This document shows, piece after piece, positions 36,690 through 49,160 of a stretch of DNA of 64,000 nucleotides. Origin of the DNA: Lutjanus erythropterus (lineage: Eukaryota; Chordata; Actinopteri; Lutjaniformes; Lutjanidae). Within the stretch, counting starts at the first letter, position 1, and every line of letters begins with the position of its first letter. The notes under the pieces were generated by a model. That model had not been told where the DNA came from, searched no databases, and saw only the letters and a program-made list of their open reading frames with translations. The stretch is from assembly GCA_020091685.1 (NCBI GenBank), contig CM034599.1:21872424-21936423 (forward strand). The letters run 5' to 3'. A program made the position numbers and the translations under genes.

Positions 36690-38000
36690 AAGTATCTCTC
36701 ACCAGAGTCGCTACAATGTGGCCATAAAGCCGTCGAGTGGAAACATTAGCAGCGATATGTCTCAGAAACTCATAAAACCAATTTACGAGTGCACTTAAGG
36801 CCCATACACCTACTGGAGCCATTCTATAAAGATGCAGACAGAGATTGCACCAAACTCCCCCCAATTACCCACATTTAAAAGTAATAAATGTGGATCAATA
36901 AGTGATAGAGGGGCCTGTTAATCCTGGACTTTACCGAGTTATTTCCAATGGAGACTCTCCTTTTCAAACTAAAATTGCAGCATTTACAAGCTTACCATTG
37001 ATTTGTTTTATTGTTCTCTTCCTACAGGCTAAATGCTGCACTGAGCTGTTTTTGCAGTATGCATCCTCTGGAATGGATGTTTTTATCTTTCCTAGTGTTT
37101 AAATTCTTAAGAGACTTGCCTTTATCTTATTAGGAGAGAAATTGCAAGGACCAGAATGCTTTTTATTGCAATTATTCTTTTTATATGCGGAATAATTCAT
37201 TTTCAGATATCCCAAATGAGAAAAGAATTTTAATTAAAGCAAACTTCAATAATCAACACTTCAATATAAAGTAAACAACGCCGCTGCTCTGGTGTGCGGA
37301 AACAATAGTGGCAACAGCCCCCTGTGAAATGCACCCTGTCATCCCGCAGTAGGACATGTGAATTGGCCCGTATGCCTAGTTGAGCTCATATGCTTATTTA
37401 TTTACTGCTTGGCTCAGCGTGCCAGTGCTGGAATGCTATTGGCACTAGCAGGTATGGATTAGACCCCTCTCTGTCTCACTGTGAAGTTAATTGAGGGAAT
37501 CCTCCTCCCACAGTGGACTGGGACCGTCTCAGATCTGCAGCTTACAAAGCACTACAGTTTCACTTTTAATTTGAGTTGACGATTTCTGACTCCGATCTGA
37601 TGAGACGGCATCCGATAAATCATTTCTCCGTGACCTTTTACACGCTCCGTCTGAAGCAAGCCCTCCCAGCCCCCATCACCATTAACATAATGTCATTAAT
37701 ATGATATAATGGCTTATTACAGTGTCACTAATTAGATTGTCTAGCAGTTAGATGTGTTATCATCCTATTCTCCCATTAATTGCTTCACTAATGGTTTGGT
37801 TTTGCATATTTACATGTAACTGTGCAATTATTCTACATGGCTTTTTGTATGTACAGACAGCAGCCATGCCATACAAATTTATTTCTTCTCTTTGCAAGAC
37901 TGTGAGGAACCCTCACAATTTTCTAGACCTAATTAGTGTATTATCAAGAAAGAGTCTCATCAAGAAATGCCACTGCTAATGCCCCCGGATGGCATTTAGT
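36690..38000. promoter_or_regulatory. efna5: Candidate conserved noncoding block in intron 1
   Basis: A 1.3-kb stretch free of recognisable repeats, between family E copy 2 and later repeats. It contains many ATTA/TAAT cores (CACTAATTAGATTG, CCCATTAATTGCTTCAC, TCATTAATATGATATAATGG) and balanced sequence such as GCTACAATGTGGCCATAAAG. The repeat-poor gap in a repeat-rich intron suggests constraint. Confidence 0.3.
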
Positions 38001-39284
38001 TTAAATACCCACATGGCTGATGGAGGATGAGCTCATGTCTTTTTTGATACATTTGTGTGAACATGTGTTTTTTATGTGTGGTTTTTTTTTGTTTTTTTTA
38101 ATAAACCACCAATTAATTAAATGTCACTGCAAAGCTCAGATTAGCCATATGTCTGTTTTCTCACAGGACGTACTGTGATGTATGGGAATTTGAGAAAAGG
38201 CTGTTGGTTTATGATTGATGTGTTATTATTTGCTTGTCATGGCTTATCATATGGATTTATGGATTTATATATAAACACTTACATTGTGAGAATATGAGTT
38301 GTTGAAATCTTAGTGGTAATTCCATTTCTTCTCTTCATGCCTTGAAACCCATGGAGAAAACCATTGCTTTTGTACATGCTGGTCTCCCAGTGGAATTGTA
38401 TGTTATTGTGTCCATTGAGCAAATGTTTTACTTTCACATATCTGGACAAGGAATAATTTCACTCTCCTTCTGGCTTTGTTTTCTCTGTGTCTCTGCTGGT
38501 CTTTTAATTGTGAATTTTTCCAGTGTTTTACAGCCCAGTAATGATTTTATAGCAGGCTGTTTTATACCGGTGTCCAAACCTGCAGCCTGGGGAAGATTTA
38601 GTGTGTTGCCGCTGTTGGGTAGTGAGCTCTAATTGGAAGGTCAGGGGTACGTGTTTCAGAGTAGCAGGAGATCACCCGCGTAGTGCAGATTTAAAGGTTA
38701 TCCAAACCCACCCGCGGACATAAAGATGTAATTTTCCTGTTATTATATTAGCCATCTGGATGGAGAATATTGCATGTCGAACTGATTTAAAAATTGAATT
38801 TTAAAATCTAGCTGAAACTTGCTTTAAAGCATCATTTAAATTACACCATATAAAGTATTTGTCCTTTCTAGACGTTCCAAAGAGTTAATGCAGATATGCT
38901 CATTTCATTCATTTTGTAGGGGATACTGGGGGCAACTGTAACAAGGGGCAATGTAACACACATGTAAACAAGCTAGAGTGATAACACTTACCCTGCACAC
39001 GCTCAGTAGGATTCTCCCTCTACCTGTGAAACAGAAGCAGAATCATTTCACATTGGCAGATGTTTTAAATAAAAAAAAATAAATAATAATTTTGACTCAT
39101 GAAATTGACTTTTGGGATATACAGTTTTTTCTTAATGGTTGGTTATTGGTTAAAAATGAACATGAACAAACTATATTAATATAGGTCATGCTAGCTAGCA
39201 TACAAAATTTTATTGGATAGGGGCCAACTGTGTAACAGTGATCCACATGGCCCAATGCTCCTTGTTTGTCTGTGTTGACAGACA

Positions 39285-39463
39285 TTTCTGTTAAAAACTG
39301 AATATCTTTGGGTTGTGGACAAACAAAAGGCATCTTGGGCTTTGACAAGCACTGGTAAACATTTTCACCATTTTCTGACATTTTATAAACCTAAAACCAA
39401 TTGATTAATCAAGAAAATTATTAACAGATTAACTGATAATGAAAATAATCATTTGTTGCAGTC
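39285..39463. repeat. Family C element, copy 2 (partial)
   Basis: GGGTTGTGGACAAACAAAAG, then ACCATTTTCTGACATTTT and AATTGATTAATCAAG, ending GAAAATAATCATTTGTTGCA. It is reverse-oriented relative to copy 1 and only about half of the element is left. Confidence 0.55.
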
Positions 39464-39899
39464 TAGTGCACATATATATGTTAAGTATGATTTGTGTGTT
39501 TCAAGTAGTCTGTGAGTTATGAAGGAAAATGTCAAAAACTTCTACAATCACCCCTGGTCTCCTTATTAACACTATATTGTCATGCACAAAGGGTATTTTA
39601 GTTTAATAGGTACATGTGCTATTTTGAACATTTCAGACGTAAGTGAAATAGACCTCTTGCTTTGACACCAGGAAGATTTTTTCCATCCAGTCATGGCGTC
39701 TCTCTTAAGAACAGCTGCCTCTGGTCCTGCATGGCATGCCAGAAGTTAACCACACTGTAGGCTTGGCTGGGAGGCTGAGACGTCTGTGTGCTCCACTCTA
39801 TGTGTGTGTGAGGGGCTCCGTTTCTGCATTTCGTGCCACATTTCGTGTCTATCGCCAGCCTTTCTCTCACGCTTGCCTGGTCCTGTGTCGTTGATGGGG

Positions 39900-39976
39900 T
39901 TTGGGTGGAGGGTGGAGTGAGAGGAGGGCGTGGAGGGAAGGAGGAGGAGGAGGAGGGCGGCGGCGGTGGCGGCGGC
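39900..39976. repeat. Purine-rich GGA/GGC tract
   Basis: GGTGGAGGGTGGAG through GGAGGAGGAGGAGG to GGCGGCGGTGGCGGCGGCC. Strongly strand-asymmetric, with potential for G-quadruplex formation. Confidence 0.8.
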
Positions 39977-40838
39977 CAGTAGATAAGTGGTCGATGTCTG
40001 GCTTACGCTGTCGATGTAGGCTGGGGTAGGCTGGGTCACGTGGAGGGCCCTTAAAAGAAAAAAAAAGGTCTCTCTGGGTGATTCTTGGCACGCAATGTTT
40101 TGAGCTCAGGCACACACACAGCTTGTAGACAGACTCCTACTGTACACACTCACACACACACACGCAGAAAACAGTAGTTTTTGGCTTCCAACCTGATAGA
40201 GGCAGATATGTGTGATTGTGCTTTTAGTGCACCTGCCTGTATCCATGTCTATGACTTTGTTGTTGTTTGTTTCTTACCTCTGTGTGTGTGTGTGCGTCCA
40301 AGTGTGTCTCAGTGCCTTTCCACCCACCCTAGGTAGCAATACAGTTATTGACAACAGAAGGAAAGGTGAAGGTTCTGCAGACAAAGAGGCAGAATGTGCT
40401 GACCAGAGCTTCCAGCAACAAAAGCAGTGAGAAGAGTGGGCTGAGGAAGGAGTGCAGAGAAAGTAGATATACCATAAACTGGCTGGCTCAAATGAACTAG
40501 CTTGGCTTGCTGACCAACACTCCTCTATTTTATTTCTTCCTCTTCCCTCTCTTTCTCCTTCCACTGTGCCTTTTTCTTTCCTTTTTTCAGAGGGCTGTCT
40601 GCCATTAAAGCAGAGAGAATTGATTTTCTCATCCTTTCTTTCCCCTCCTTTCTTTTATTTAATACCCCTCTGCCATCGCCTACCCCTCACAGCCCAAATC
40701 AATACAGTATCTGCATGTACACTGGGATAAAATACAAGCACACGCTATAACAGTGTCACAGCAGCTATTCTTCTGTCAGCGTCCACTTGTTATTCATCCT
40801 TTTACTGTTTTTGTCTGTCTGTCGTTTACTCTGTTTTA

Positions 40839-41643
40839 GAGCTGTAATGATTAGTCGATTAATCAATTAGTCGATCGAAAGATTACTTGCCAACTGTTTT
40901 GATTATCAATTAATGGTCATTTTTCAAGCAAAAATGTCAAACATTTGCTGGTCCCAGCATCTTAAAGGAGCAATATGTAACAACTGCACATTCAAAATGA
41001 GCACTGCTGGAGCTCCAGACTATATATTAAATAGGTTGAAATCCTATTGAATATATGATTTATGGTTGAAGCAAGTTGTTTCCCCCGCCCTCCTCCTCCT
41101 CCTCAGACTCAAGAAAATTCAAGCACAAACACTGCAGGAGTGCAAGACGAGCAAAATTATAATTTGACAATAACAAGCAACTATGAGTACTATTTCTACC
41201 TGTCAGCTATCTGTCAGTGTGAAACTAAGCCTGTTATCCTGTAAACAAAAGTACACTGCTACAAAAATATACACTCTGGAGTTGGAGTTCAGTGACTGCC
41301 TGCCAAACTCCATTAACATATTGCTTAGTTTGATTTCCTGTGACTCATAAGCAGACACCTATTTATTTAGCTAACATATAGTATAGATTTCTTCCTTAAA
41401 TGTAAGGACTGGCTGCTTTTCTTCATCATTTATGACAGTAAATGTAGATTCTTTGGGTTTTGGACTGCTGGACAAAAGAAGCAATTAATGACTTCAGTTT
41501 GGGCTCTGGGAAGTTGTGATGAGCATTTTTCACAGTTTCTGACACCTTTTATAGATGAAAATAAATAAATAAATTGACTAAAATAATAAATTGATTAGTT
41601 GTGAAAGCAGTCTATAATGAAAATTATGGTTGGTTGCAGTTGT
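40839..41643. repeat. Family C element, copy 3, split by another insertion
   Basis: The left part AGAGCTGTAATGATTAGTCG to CAGCATCTTAAA and the right part from TTAAATGTAAGGACTGGCTG to TTATGGTTGGTTGCAGT are the two halves of one family C copy. The interval between them, about 40976-41395, does not belong to the family and is listed separately. Confidence 0.6.
40972..41399. repeat. Insertion inside family C copy 3
   Basis: Begins TTAAAGGAGCAATATGTAAC. It is flanked by TTAA on both sides (40972-40975 and 41396-41399; more widely CTTAAA on both sides), so it could have entered at TTAA with duplication of that site. AAAGGAGCAATATGTAAC is a phrase I recall from common percomorph repeats. No coding frame. 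Confidence 0.5.
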
Positions 41644-42794
41644 ACTGTGTCAATCCGTCTTTCCTCAGCCTCCTCTTCTAGTGTGTCCGCTCTCTACTCC
41701 CACCTTCTTGATTATTTTATTCACTTTACACGAGCCTGCTGCCTCCCATCTCATCAAAGCTAAGATGTAATGCAGAAAGGTGAGGAAGTTAAGAGACGGA
41801 GAATGCATTTACAGCGCCCTTCTTCTCCTCTGTGCCTCCTCCTCCTCCTCGGGATGGCTTGTAATGAGAGTCTGAATGCGTGTATGTGGGTGTGTTGTGT
41901 ACGTGTGTGGGTGTCTAAGTAATGAGAGTCCTATCAGTTCTTATGGGGTCAGTGAGAGCGATTTTAACCAGTATAACCCCTTATATCCTGAGTGGATACT
42001 GTATGTTGGTGTATGTGTGTGTGTAGGTTACACTACACATGCAGAGCTGACTCCATCTGCAGTCCTCTCCGCTTTAACCTTCTCTTTGTCCCCCGTCAAG
42101 CTCCGTCCTGAGAGAAAACAGAAACAGGCCCAAACACACAGGCATCCTTCACAGAAACAGCAGTGAGGGAGAAGGACTGACACGCAGTCGGAAACACACT
42201 GACACCACTTCTCCATCGCTGTCTCTCTACTTGACTGCTTGACTATATTCAGCGATTCTGTAGAGCAGCATTGAGAGCTGTCAGGCCCAGTGTGGAGCTC
42301 CCATGCTGGGCTTGCTGTTTCCTCGAGCTCCCCTCTTTGATGACAAATGACCTGTGTCTCCAGATCAGACACTGGGAGCTGCCGTGGGGGCGGGGTGAGG
42401 GAGGGTTTAATAGTGTAAAGTGCTCAGTTATATGGACTGAATTTAAAAAAGGCACCGGTGCAAGGCGGTAAAGAAAAAAGATGAGGTAGAATGACCCATA
42501 TCTGTGAGAAATGGACCCTTTGAAGCGACATGGACCTCATTCACCTCTGTGTTCATTGAGTCACCTTTACTTTGTGTTACAACAGGCAATGTGTGCATTT
42601 GTACCATGAGTTATGTTGTTAAAACATCAGCTGCAAGCAAATATTTATCAATCAACACCTGATAGATACACCCACATCTGTTTACATTACACACAATCAA
42701 ATACACATGACTTTCAGTCTTATACTTCAACTTAACGGATGCCTTTATGGACAGACTTAATTCAATGTGTTTCTTTATCTACGTTCTATAGTAT

Positions 42795-42925
42795 TAAAGA
42801 TGCACAGATAACCAGCATCAGGTACAAGTGTTCATATCAGTACTTTATATCGGCTAGTACCTAAATTTATGTACTTGTACTGATTCTGAAAAAAGTGGTA
42901 TGCCGCTGGATGAATCTATAATGGC
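42795..42925. repeat. Probable degenerate dispersed repeat
   Basis: TAAAGATGCACAGATAACCA and TATCGGCTAGTACCTAAATT resemble a common fish repeat built on mirrored GGTATCGG units. Too worn to delimit. Confidence 0.3.
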
Positions 42926-44154
42926 ATGGATATTAATGTTGACTGACAAGTACCAAAAACATGTTAATGACCTTTACGTTTGATTCCTGGTGTGAATATT
43001 ATATGAAAAAGTGGGCTAGGTGTCTTTGTAGTATGGTCCAGGGGAGTTATGAAAATCAGCATTTTTTTTCCCATTCGCAGGGGCGTCAGTTTAACCAAAC
43101 ACACTCCGTGCACATTGGCCGGCCTTCACATAATCAAAAATTTTAACAAGACATTATTTTAGTCCTAAAAAAACAGGTTGAAAAACTATTTGTTCTTGGC
43201 GTCCTCATTTCATATGCATGTGTCTGTTTAGTGATGATAGACATGCAGTGATTTTCATTTTTTAACCAAAACTGCGACATCTTGCAGTTCTTTACCAACA
43301 ACAAAAAGTGGCTCCTGCAAACACAATGAAGCTCATCACAGCACAGCGCTCAGGGAACATTCCCACTAGCTTGAATGTTTTATTACAATTTCTAGAGAGT
43401 CCTCTGGATATCCGTGACAAAGAGTACAATAGGTTCCTGTTAGACATTTGGCTCAAAGAAAAATAACTTCAGAATTGACAGGGCGGTATTGCTGAGTAAT
43501 TTAGGTCTATTAGAATAGCTGCTGATTGGAGACGTTATTATTTCTGTGTATTGCTGAGTAAATGGCCTCTGATTCACAGCTTGTCACAGGACGAGGCGGC
43601 CCAAGGGGGGCCGGTGTGACTAACAGTTCCTCTTTGTTCACGCCAAGGTTTTCATCAGGCCTTCAAGACCTCCATTTTTTAAACAGAAATGCCTAATTCA
43701 TCCCACATGCTTCCCTGTTCCTTCTCGTATTTTCTCCTCCCTTTTCTCTCATTCATTTTCACATTCCGTGCACACACACACACACACCATGGATTACAGC
43801 ATGAGCAGTTGTGCATAGATGTACGAACACAGTCAAAAACACACATTTACACGCATACGCAAGTGCACACCTTCACCCTCGGCTCCCGCTTGGCTGTACC
43901 TTCCCCAGTCAGTCAGTCAATGCTGGATCTTGCTGATTCAGACAGCTGTCACAGCAGCATCAGCACTGGGGGCTACGCCAGACAGACACCATGCAAAGCC
44001 ACGTAGACATTATGCTGCGTGTGTGTGTGTGTGTGTGTTGGTGGGAGGTGTGTGCATATGAGGTTGAGCATGTATCCGTGGTTTAGGTTAATTAATTTTA
44101 TGCTGTATTCAACCAAAATGTATGCTGTAACTGCGTTCTATCTGCTATTTCACA

Positions 44155-44315
44155 AGGGCAGACAGGGTGGCCTCGCAGTTAGAGAGCTGTTGCCATACAA
44201 AGGAGAAGTCGCAGATTTGACAGCCAGTGTTTAGCGTTGAGTGCTCTTCATGTTGCATCCTCACCTGCTCAGTCATTGTAATGTGCCCTGGATAAAAGTG
44301 TCAGCTAAAGTACCT
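44155..44315 (+). mobile_element. Degenerate tRNA-derived SINE
   Basis: The 5' part has a box-A-like GTGGCCTCGCAGTTAGAGAG and a worn box B (GTCGCAGATTTGACAGCC). The 3' part ends with TGGATAAAAGTGTCAGCTAA, the tail typical of fish SINEs mobilised by L2-like LINEs. It is about 160 bases and too diverged in box B to expect activity. Flanking duplications are not clear. Confidence 0.65.
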
Positions 44316-44433
44316 AATTCTGTGACAGATTGGATGTGACAGCCATTTGATGACAAAATGTTTTTAGTGACATGATACCGAGGAGAATTCACCCCTGGAA
44401 TTAACTTAGCGGGAAACTGAATTAACCTCAAAC

Positions 44434-44942
44434 TTTAAGGGTCAGTTCATCCAAATTAGAAAAAACACATTTTCTCACTTACCTCTAGTTATATCTAGCG
44501 AGGCAGAAAGTTTTCATTTTAGTCGTTCTGGGATATCCTTTTGTGAGATTTGGTTTTTGTTGCTCACAGCATTTAAATATTACCTTAAAGAAATCAACAG
44601 TGCTGCTCTGGATAATCCATAAATCCGTTAACAGGCACTATTTCTGTAGTAAAAAGTAGCTTCAGTGAAAAAAGTGTTGACATTGTATTCTGTGGATTAT
44701 TGAGAGTAACTGGGGCATGCATTGTGGAAAGAAATTGTGCTGTTGATTTTTTTTTTAAAAGGTAATCTTTCAATGCTGTGTGTATCGCATAGAAATTATT
44801 TTCACTTCTGCTGTGTTTGGTTGGAGGCATAAATCTCAGTGATGGATATCGAAAAACACGGACAATAAATCTTCATGGCTACATAAGACGAGGTAAATGA
44901 GAATACGTCTTTTTTATATTTTGGGTGAACTGACCCTTTAAA
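44434..44942. repeat. MITE-like element with ~21-bp terminal inverted repeats (family B)
   Basis: The left end TTTAAGGGTCAGTTCATCCA matches the reverse complement of the right end TGGGTGAACTGACCCTTTAA with one or two differences. Subterminal TTTTCTCACTTACCTC is mirrored by GAGGTAAATGAGAATA. The length is about 509 bases with no coding frame of note. The terminal TTTAA/TTAAA may include the target duplication. Confidence 0.7.
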
Positions 44943-45049
44943 TTGGTATGCCTCTACAATTACATTCTTTACATTGATGAGTGAGTGTTGTATAAGAGAA
45001 GTTCATTTGCAAAGACAGAAACCCACAATTCTTATTTGACGTGGGGTCG

Positions 45050-45665
45050 TATGAGGTATTTATGGATTGTAATTAGAATACCTACAGTAGACGGTGGTTG
45101 GCACGGCCCCAGTCTGGAGGAGCAGGGAAGATGACCAGCTTAGAAGCTAAGCAATCAACTGATGTAGTCAGGGTCATCAGCAAAACATATTTTAGCAACT
45201 CAAAAAAGATACATCTAAAAAAATTTTAAATCAACGTGCATGCTGTATTTAGAATATTTTCAATGGTTTACTTTGCTGTCAGATGGCTGTTGTGTGACTG
45301 TGGTAAATTCAAACTATTCTTTCAAAACACCAAAGTCACACAATAACACAAACAAATTAACTGATCGGGTAGTAATCGACCAGCAACTCTTGTGAAAATG
45401 GCTGATTTTACCTCGCACAGTTTGGTTGGCTTGAAGGTAGTGATGTTAAGTCTTTTCTGACAGGAAACTGTCAGAAAAGACTGTCTGGCAGCAAAGTAAA
45501 GCAGTCACAATATTCTAAATATAACATGCACTTAGACTGACTTTTTTCTTAGATGGGCCTTTTTTAAGTGGCTAAAATACAGCGTCATCTACTTTAGGTA
45601 ATACGCTGACTATGGGTAAGTACTCATACAATCTTGCATTAAATAATCTGAAATATACCTTTAAA
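45050..45665. repeat. Foldback element, copy 3 of family A
   Basis: Shares AGCAAAACATATTTTAGCAA, CACACAATAACACAAACAAA and AGTAAAGCAG blocks with copies 1 and 2. It ends AATCTGAAATATACCTTTAA. The left terminus is eroded. It contains an extra perfect hairpin at 45449-45482 absent from the other copies. Confidence 0.65.
45449..45482. repeat. Perfect 15-bp hairpin, GAAA loop
   Basis: AGTCTTTTCTGACAG, GAAA, CTGTCAGAAAAGACT. It lies inside foldback copy 3. Confidence 0.9.
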
Positions 45666-46583
45666 ATTAATAAACCAACACCAGTTTGATTGATATTCCT
45701 AAGTGCACAATCCAAAAAAAATATGACTTTTGAAATTTAAAAAAAAGGTGAATGATATTCCTTAGTGTGAACAAAAAACACCATGATTCAGGAAATAAGA
45801 AATGAAAACAGATATTAATTTGTGCAAAAGAAACCTATATTTTTATGTTTGAAAGCATGAGTCACGCATGTGTTTGTGTGTGTTGTTATTTTTCAAGAGC
45901 AAGTCCATTGGTGGTGGATGACTGTGAGCACCACTTGGGGTCCTTAGCTCCCGCTGTGCCCTGAAGGGGGGGGTGCCCTCCATAGATTAGACACCATCTG
46001 TTGGCTGGCACTTGACAAACGTGTAGCCCTCTTGTGCACACATACACACACAAACACACAGACAACAGTACACATCTGTTGCACTCTTCACCTTTTCTAC
46101 TTCATTTACTCCTTTTCTTCCTCCAAAACTCTTCCCACCTTCACCTTTTCACTTTTTTAATCTTTCCCAGCATTGTTTTTAGTCTTACTTTTTCACCTAT
46201 TTTTTTTTTTTAAATCCTACTTTCATTTGTCCTTCCTCCTTTTCTTCCTCCTCCCTCACTTCCTCACGCCTTTCCTCTCTCTATGTGCCTTTATTCTCAA
46301 CTCTTGCTTTCCTTCCTCCTTAAAGCGTTCTCTCCCTCCTGTCTGGTGGGAGTGTTTGGGTGTGAAAGACTTGTCATTAAAGAGATGCCCCCTCTCCTGC
46401 TGGGAGTAATCATCTATGAAAGAGGACACATTAATGTTACCACAGCTAACACTGTTTGCTCTGTGTGCTCGTGTGTGTGTTGCCATCTGAGTGGCCCATG
46501 ATGCCAACATGGCCCACTTTGTTTCACTCAGCACTCCCTCCTCACACACTCACCAAATCCTCCCTCAAGGTCACTTAGACCAG

Positions 46584-46584
<1 letters not shown>

Positions 46585-46622
<38 letters not shown>
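46585..46622. repeat. (TG)n microsatellite
   Basis: About 18 TG units. Confidence 0.95.
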
Positions 46623-46623
<1 letters not shown>

Positions 46624-47774
46624 TGTTGCTGATCCCATGACTCTTGCTTTCTTGTACTTTTATGAAAAGGGCCCAGTCTCTGTTGAATCACAGACATATT
46701 TTTCAAATCCTATTTTTTAAAACTGGCCTATAATCCACAAAGCAGTTTCGCAGGACTTGATGGTGAACTTAAAGTTGAGATGAAAAAAAAAAAGCCTTTT
46801 TAACCCTTTTAGATCACATCCCCAATCATAATTTTTCAACATTTTGTGCAACTAGTTAACAATATATATGATAAAAACAATCCATAAAGTCAATTTCTTT
46901 ATATTTTCATATCAAAATCATGAAAAGTATTTTTTCTGCCTGCAGAACAAAATATGATGGGTGTTTATGTAAGCTAGAACCAACCCATTGCAATGAATAT
47001 GACACCCACCCGTCAATCCATCTTCAACTTTTGGCGGTGCACAACTAAAGCTAAGAGTCATTAGTTAGTTAGCTAGCAACTGTATAGTACATTTTTGTGT
47101 CGTCCAAGATGTTCGCCAACTCAAACCTTTTTCCCCAAAATACTACTGTTACTGGTCCACTGGCTAGAATTTATTCATTTTGGGGAAAGTGGTATCTGTG
47201 ACATCTCTTTTAGTTTCTGCTGACTCAGCTACCATTAGCAGACAACTGAACTGGGCTAAACAGCCTGCCAGTGAGCACAGCCTTACGAAGCTACTTTAGC
47301 TTTATTTGTTGATAAAGTAGCTAACCACTAACTGCCAATAGCTTGGTTAGCTGTGCAGCTAAGTGAGCTGACTCAGTCCTGGGGTGCCAGAGGCCAAACC
47401 TGGCAAGAAAACCACTTTTGTACTGTATTCTCTGTTGTTAAATGTCCGTTGGTCAGTCTCAGCGAGTTCACTGAGAGCTTCCAGTCCCTGAAAAGTTAGC
47501 AGTTAATGGACGTCTGTAGTTGTATGACTGTGGGAGGGTTGCATTAACTGTCATTCAGTGCTGCTGGCTGCTGCAACAAGTCCCTCGGTAGCTGCCTGTT
47601 TTTACAGGAAATGCATAAATATGTAGAAACAAATAGCACTCTGATTTCCGTTTCATATGAACTTTAAAAAAAATGTGTGCATACTTGTGTATGAAAGAGT
47701 GTGCTTGTGTCAGCAATGTGTGTGTCCTGGTGCAGAAGCTCTATTTTTGTGTCAGCATTGTTTATATTTTGCCG

Positions 47775-47820
47775 TGTGTGTGTGTGTGCGTGCGTGCGTG
47801 CGTGTGTTTGCTTGTGTGTG
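47775..47820. repeat. Interrupted (GT)n/(GTGC)n microsatellite
   Basis: GTGTGTGTGTGTGTGCGTGC followed by GTGCGTGCGTGTG. Frames running through it give Cys/Val-rich false proteins. Confidence 0.9.
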
Positions 47821-48704
47821 GCATCGCTGTGTTTCATCCTCCCTCCTGGGGTTCAATGCTCTCTGGCTATTCTGAAGGTCAGAGATGACACCGTGGGAGA
47901 GGGGTCAGTCATCACTGCCATCCCTCCATCTCCTCCTCTCTCCATCACTCCATCTCTCCATCTTTCCTTTCATGTATTCTCATCTCTCTCTTGTGTGGCT
48001 CTTGGTATGTGGACTTTATTAAATTTTCCTCCGGGTGGGTGACGGAGAAGACAGGAGGGGATCAGGGGAGTCATCCCCTCTTTGCTGCTTTCATCTGTCT
48101 CTCCTCTTTCATTACCACGAGGGGACTCTGGTCGTAGGGTCCATGCGGTGAAAAGGTAGCCCAGGTACCTCTGCCCTCTTTGGGCACTGTGCTTCACAAC
48201 AGCTCCCTGATTCCATCTGGAGGTCAGCGAGAGGAAAGAGATAAAAAAAAAAAAGAAAAAAGATCTCTCTTTCTCTCTCCCCCCTTCCACATATTACACT
48301 GACTGAGGCCGTGCTGCGCTCTCTTTAAGGCCTTAAGCCTGACAGAAAGGTAAAAAACTTTGTTCTTGCACTTCTCCTCTTCTCGTCAATCTTCCTCAAT
48401 CAATAGAAATTAAGAAATGTGCTTTGCAACAGCAAAATAAGATCCAGCTTGGAATTGCTTTGCAAATTCAGTTAGTTGGACGGTGAGCTCTTCTTTTAAT
48501 GAAAGGGTCAACAGATCTTGTCCTGCAAGTGTGCACACATTCTTAAGACAGGTTAGAGACAAGAGCAAATTTGTGTGTGTGTCTGTGTTTGTGCACGTGT
48601 GTTTACACTTGATTATCTATATCCTCTTTCGCACAAAGCTCCTGATAAATTACTGGGATAACATTTCAGGCACCTCTAGGGCTTTTTAATATTCACATCA
48701 TTGA

Positions 48705-49160
48705 CATATATAGAGATGGACAACATGAAGGCTCCCAAAAGTGAACCAAAACATGCTGATTGCCAGGTGGCTGCAATCCAGGTCATGAACCCTGCCGCCT
48801 CCATGTTAGTAGATAAGACATGGGCCAAACTAATACATCAAATTAGATGTCAAATAAAAATTTTCCCTGGCATGGTTTCTGCCATTTTAGGTTGGTTTTA
48901 TCACACTGATGTATGTTCATGAGTTCATTTTTCTGATAAGTTTGGTTATAATTAGTTATTTGAATGCTATATAAAGGGGGTTTCATGTCATGATTAACAG
49001 CTGAGCTCTTGAAAGCATGGCTCCAACCCTGTTCACTACTGAACAGACTCTGGCTCCAGATGACGTCACCAGCACAAAAGATGGTAGGACTCACATCCAG
49101 GATATTTTGGCTTTATCTTTGTACAGTGGGAGGAAGTGGAGCTGTGTCGTCCATCTTCAG
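48705..49160. repeat. Dispersed element with AAGATGGAC termini
   Basis: The left TAGAGATGGACAACA (48711-48725) is mirrored by the right TGTCGTCCATCTT (about 49145-49157). CCAAAACATGCTGATTGCCA and GAACCCTGCCGCCTCCATGT within it are phrases I associate with a common percomorph repeat. The length is about 455 bases. No coding frame. Confidence 0.5.

Noticed and set aside
39746..40115. Proline- and alanine-rich minus-strand frames
   Set aside because: They are the complement of the GGA/GGC tract; low complexity explains the composition.
47657..48042. Cys-rich frames that look like secreted peptides
   Set aside because: They translate GTGTGC microsatellite sequence.
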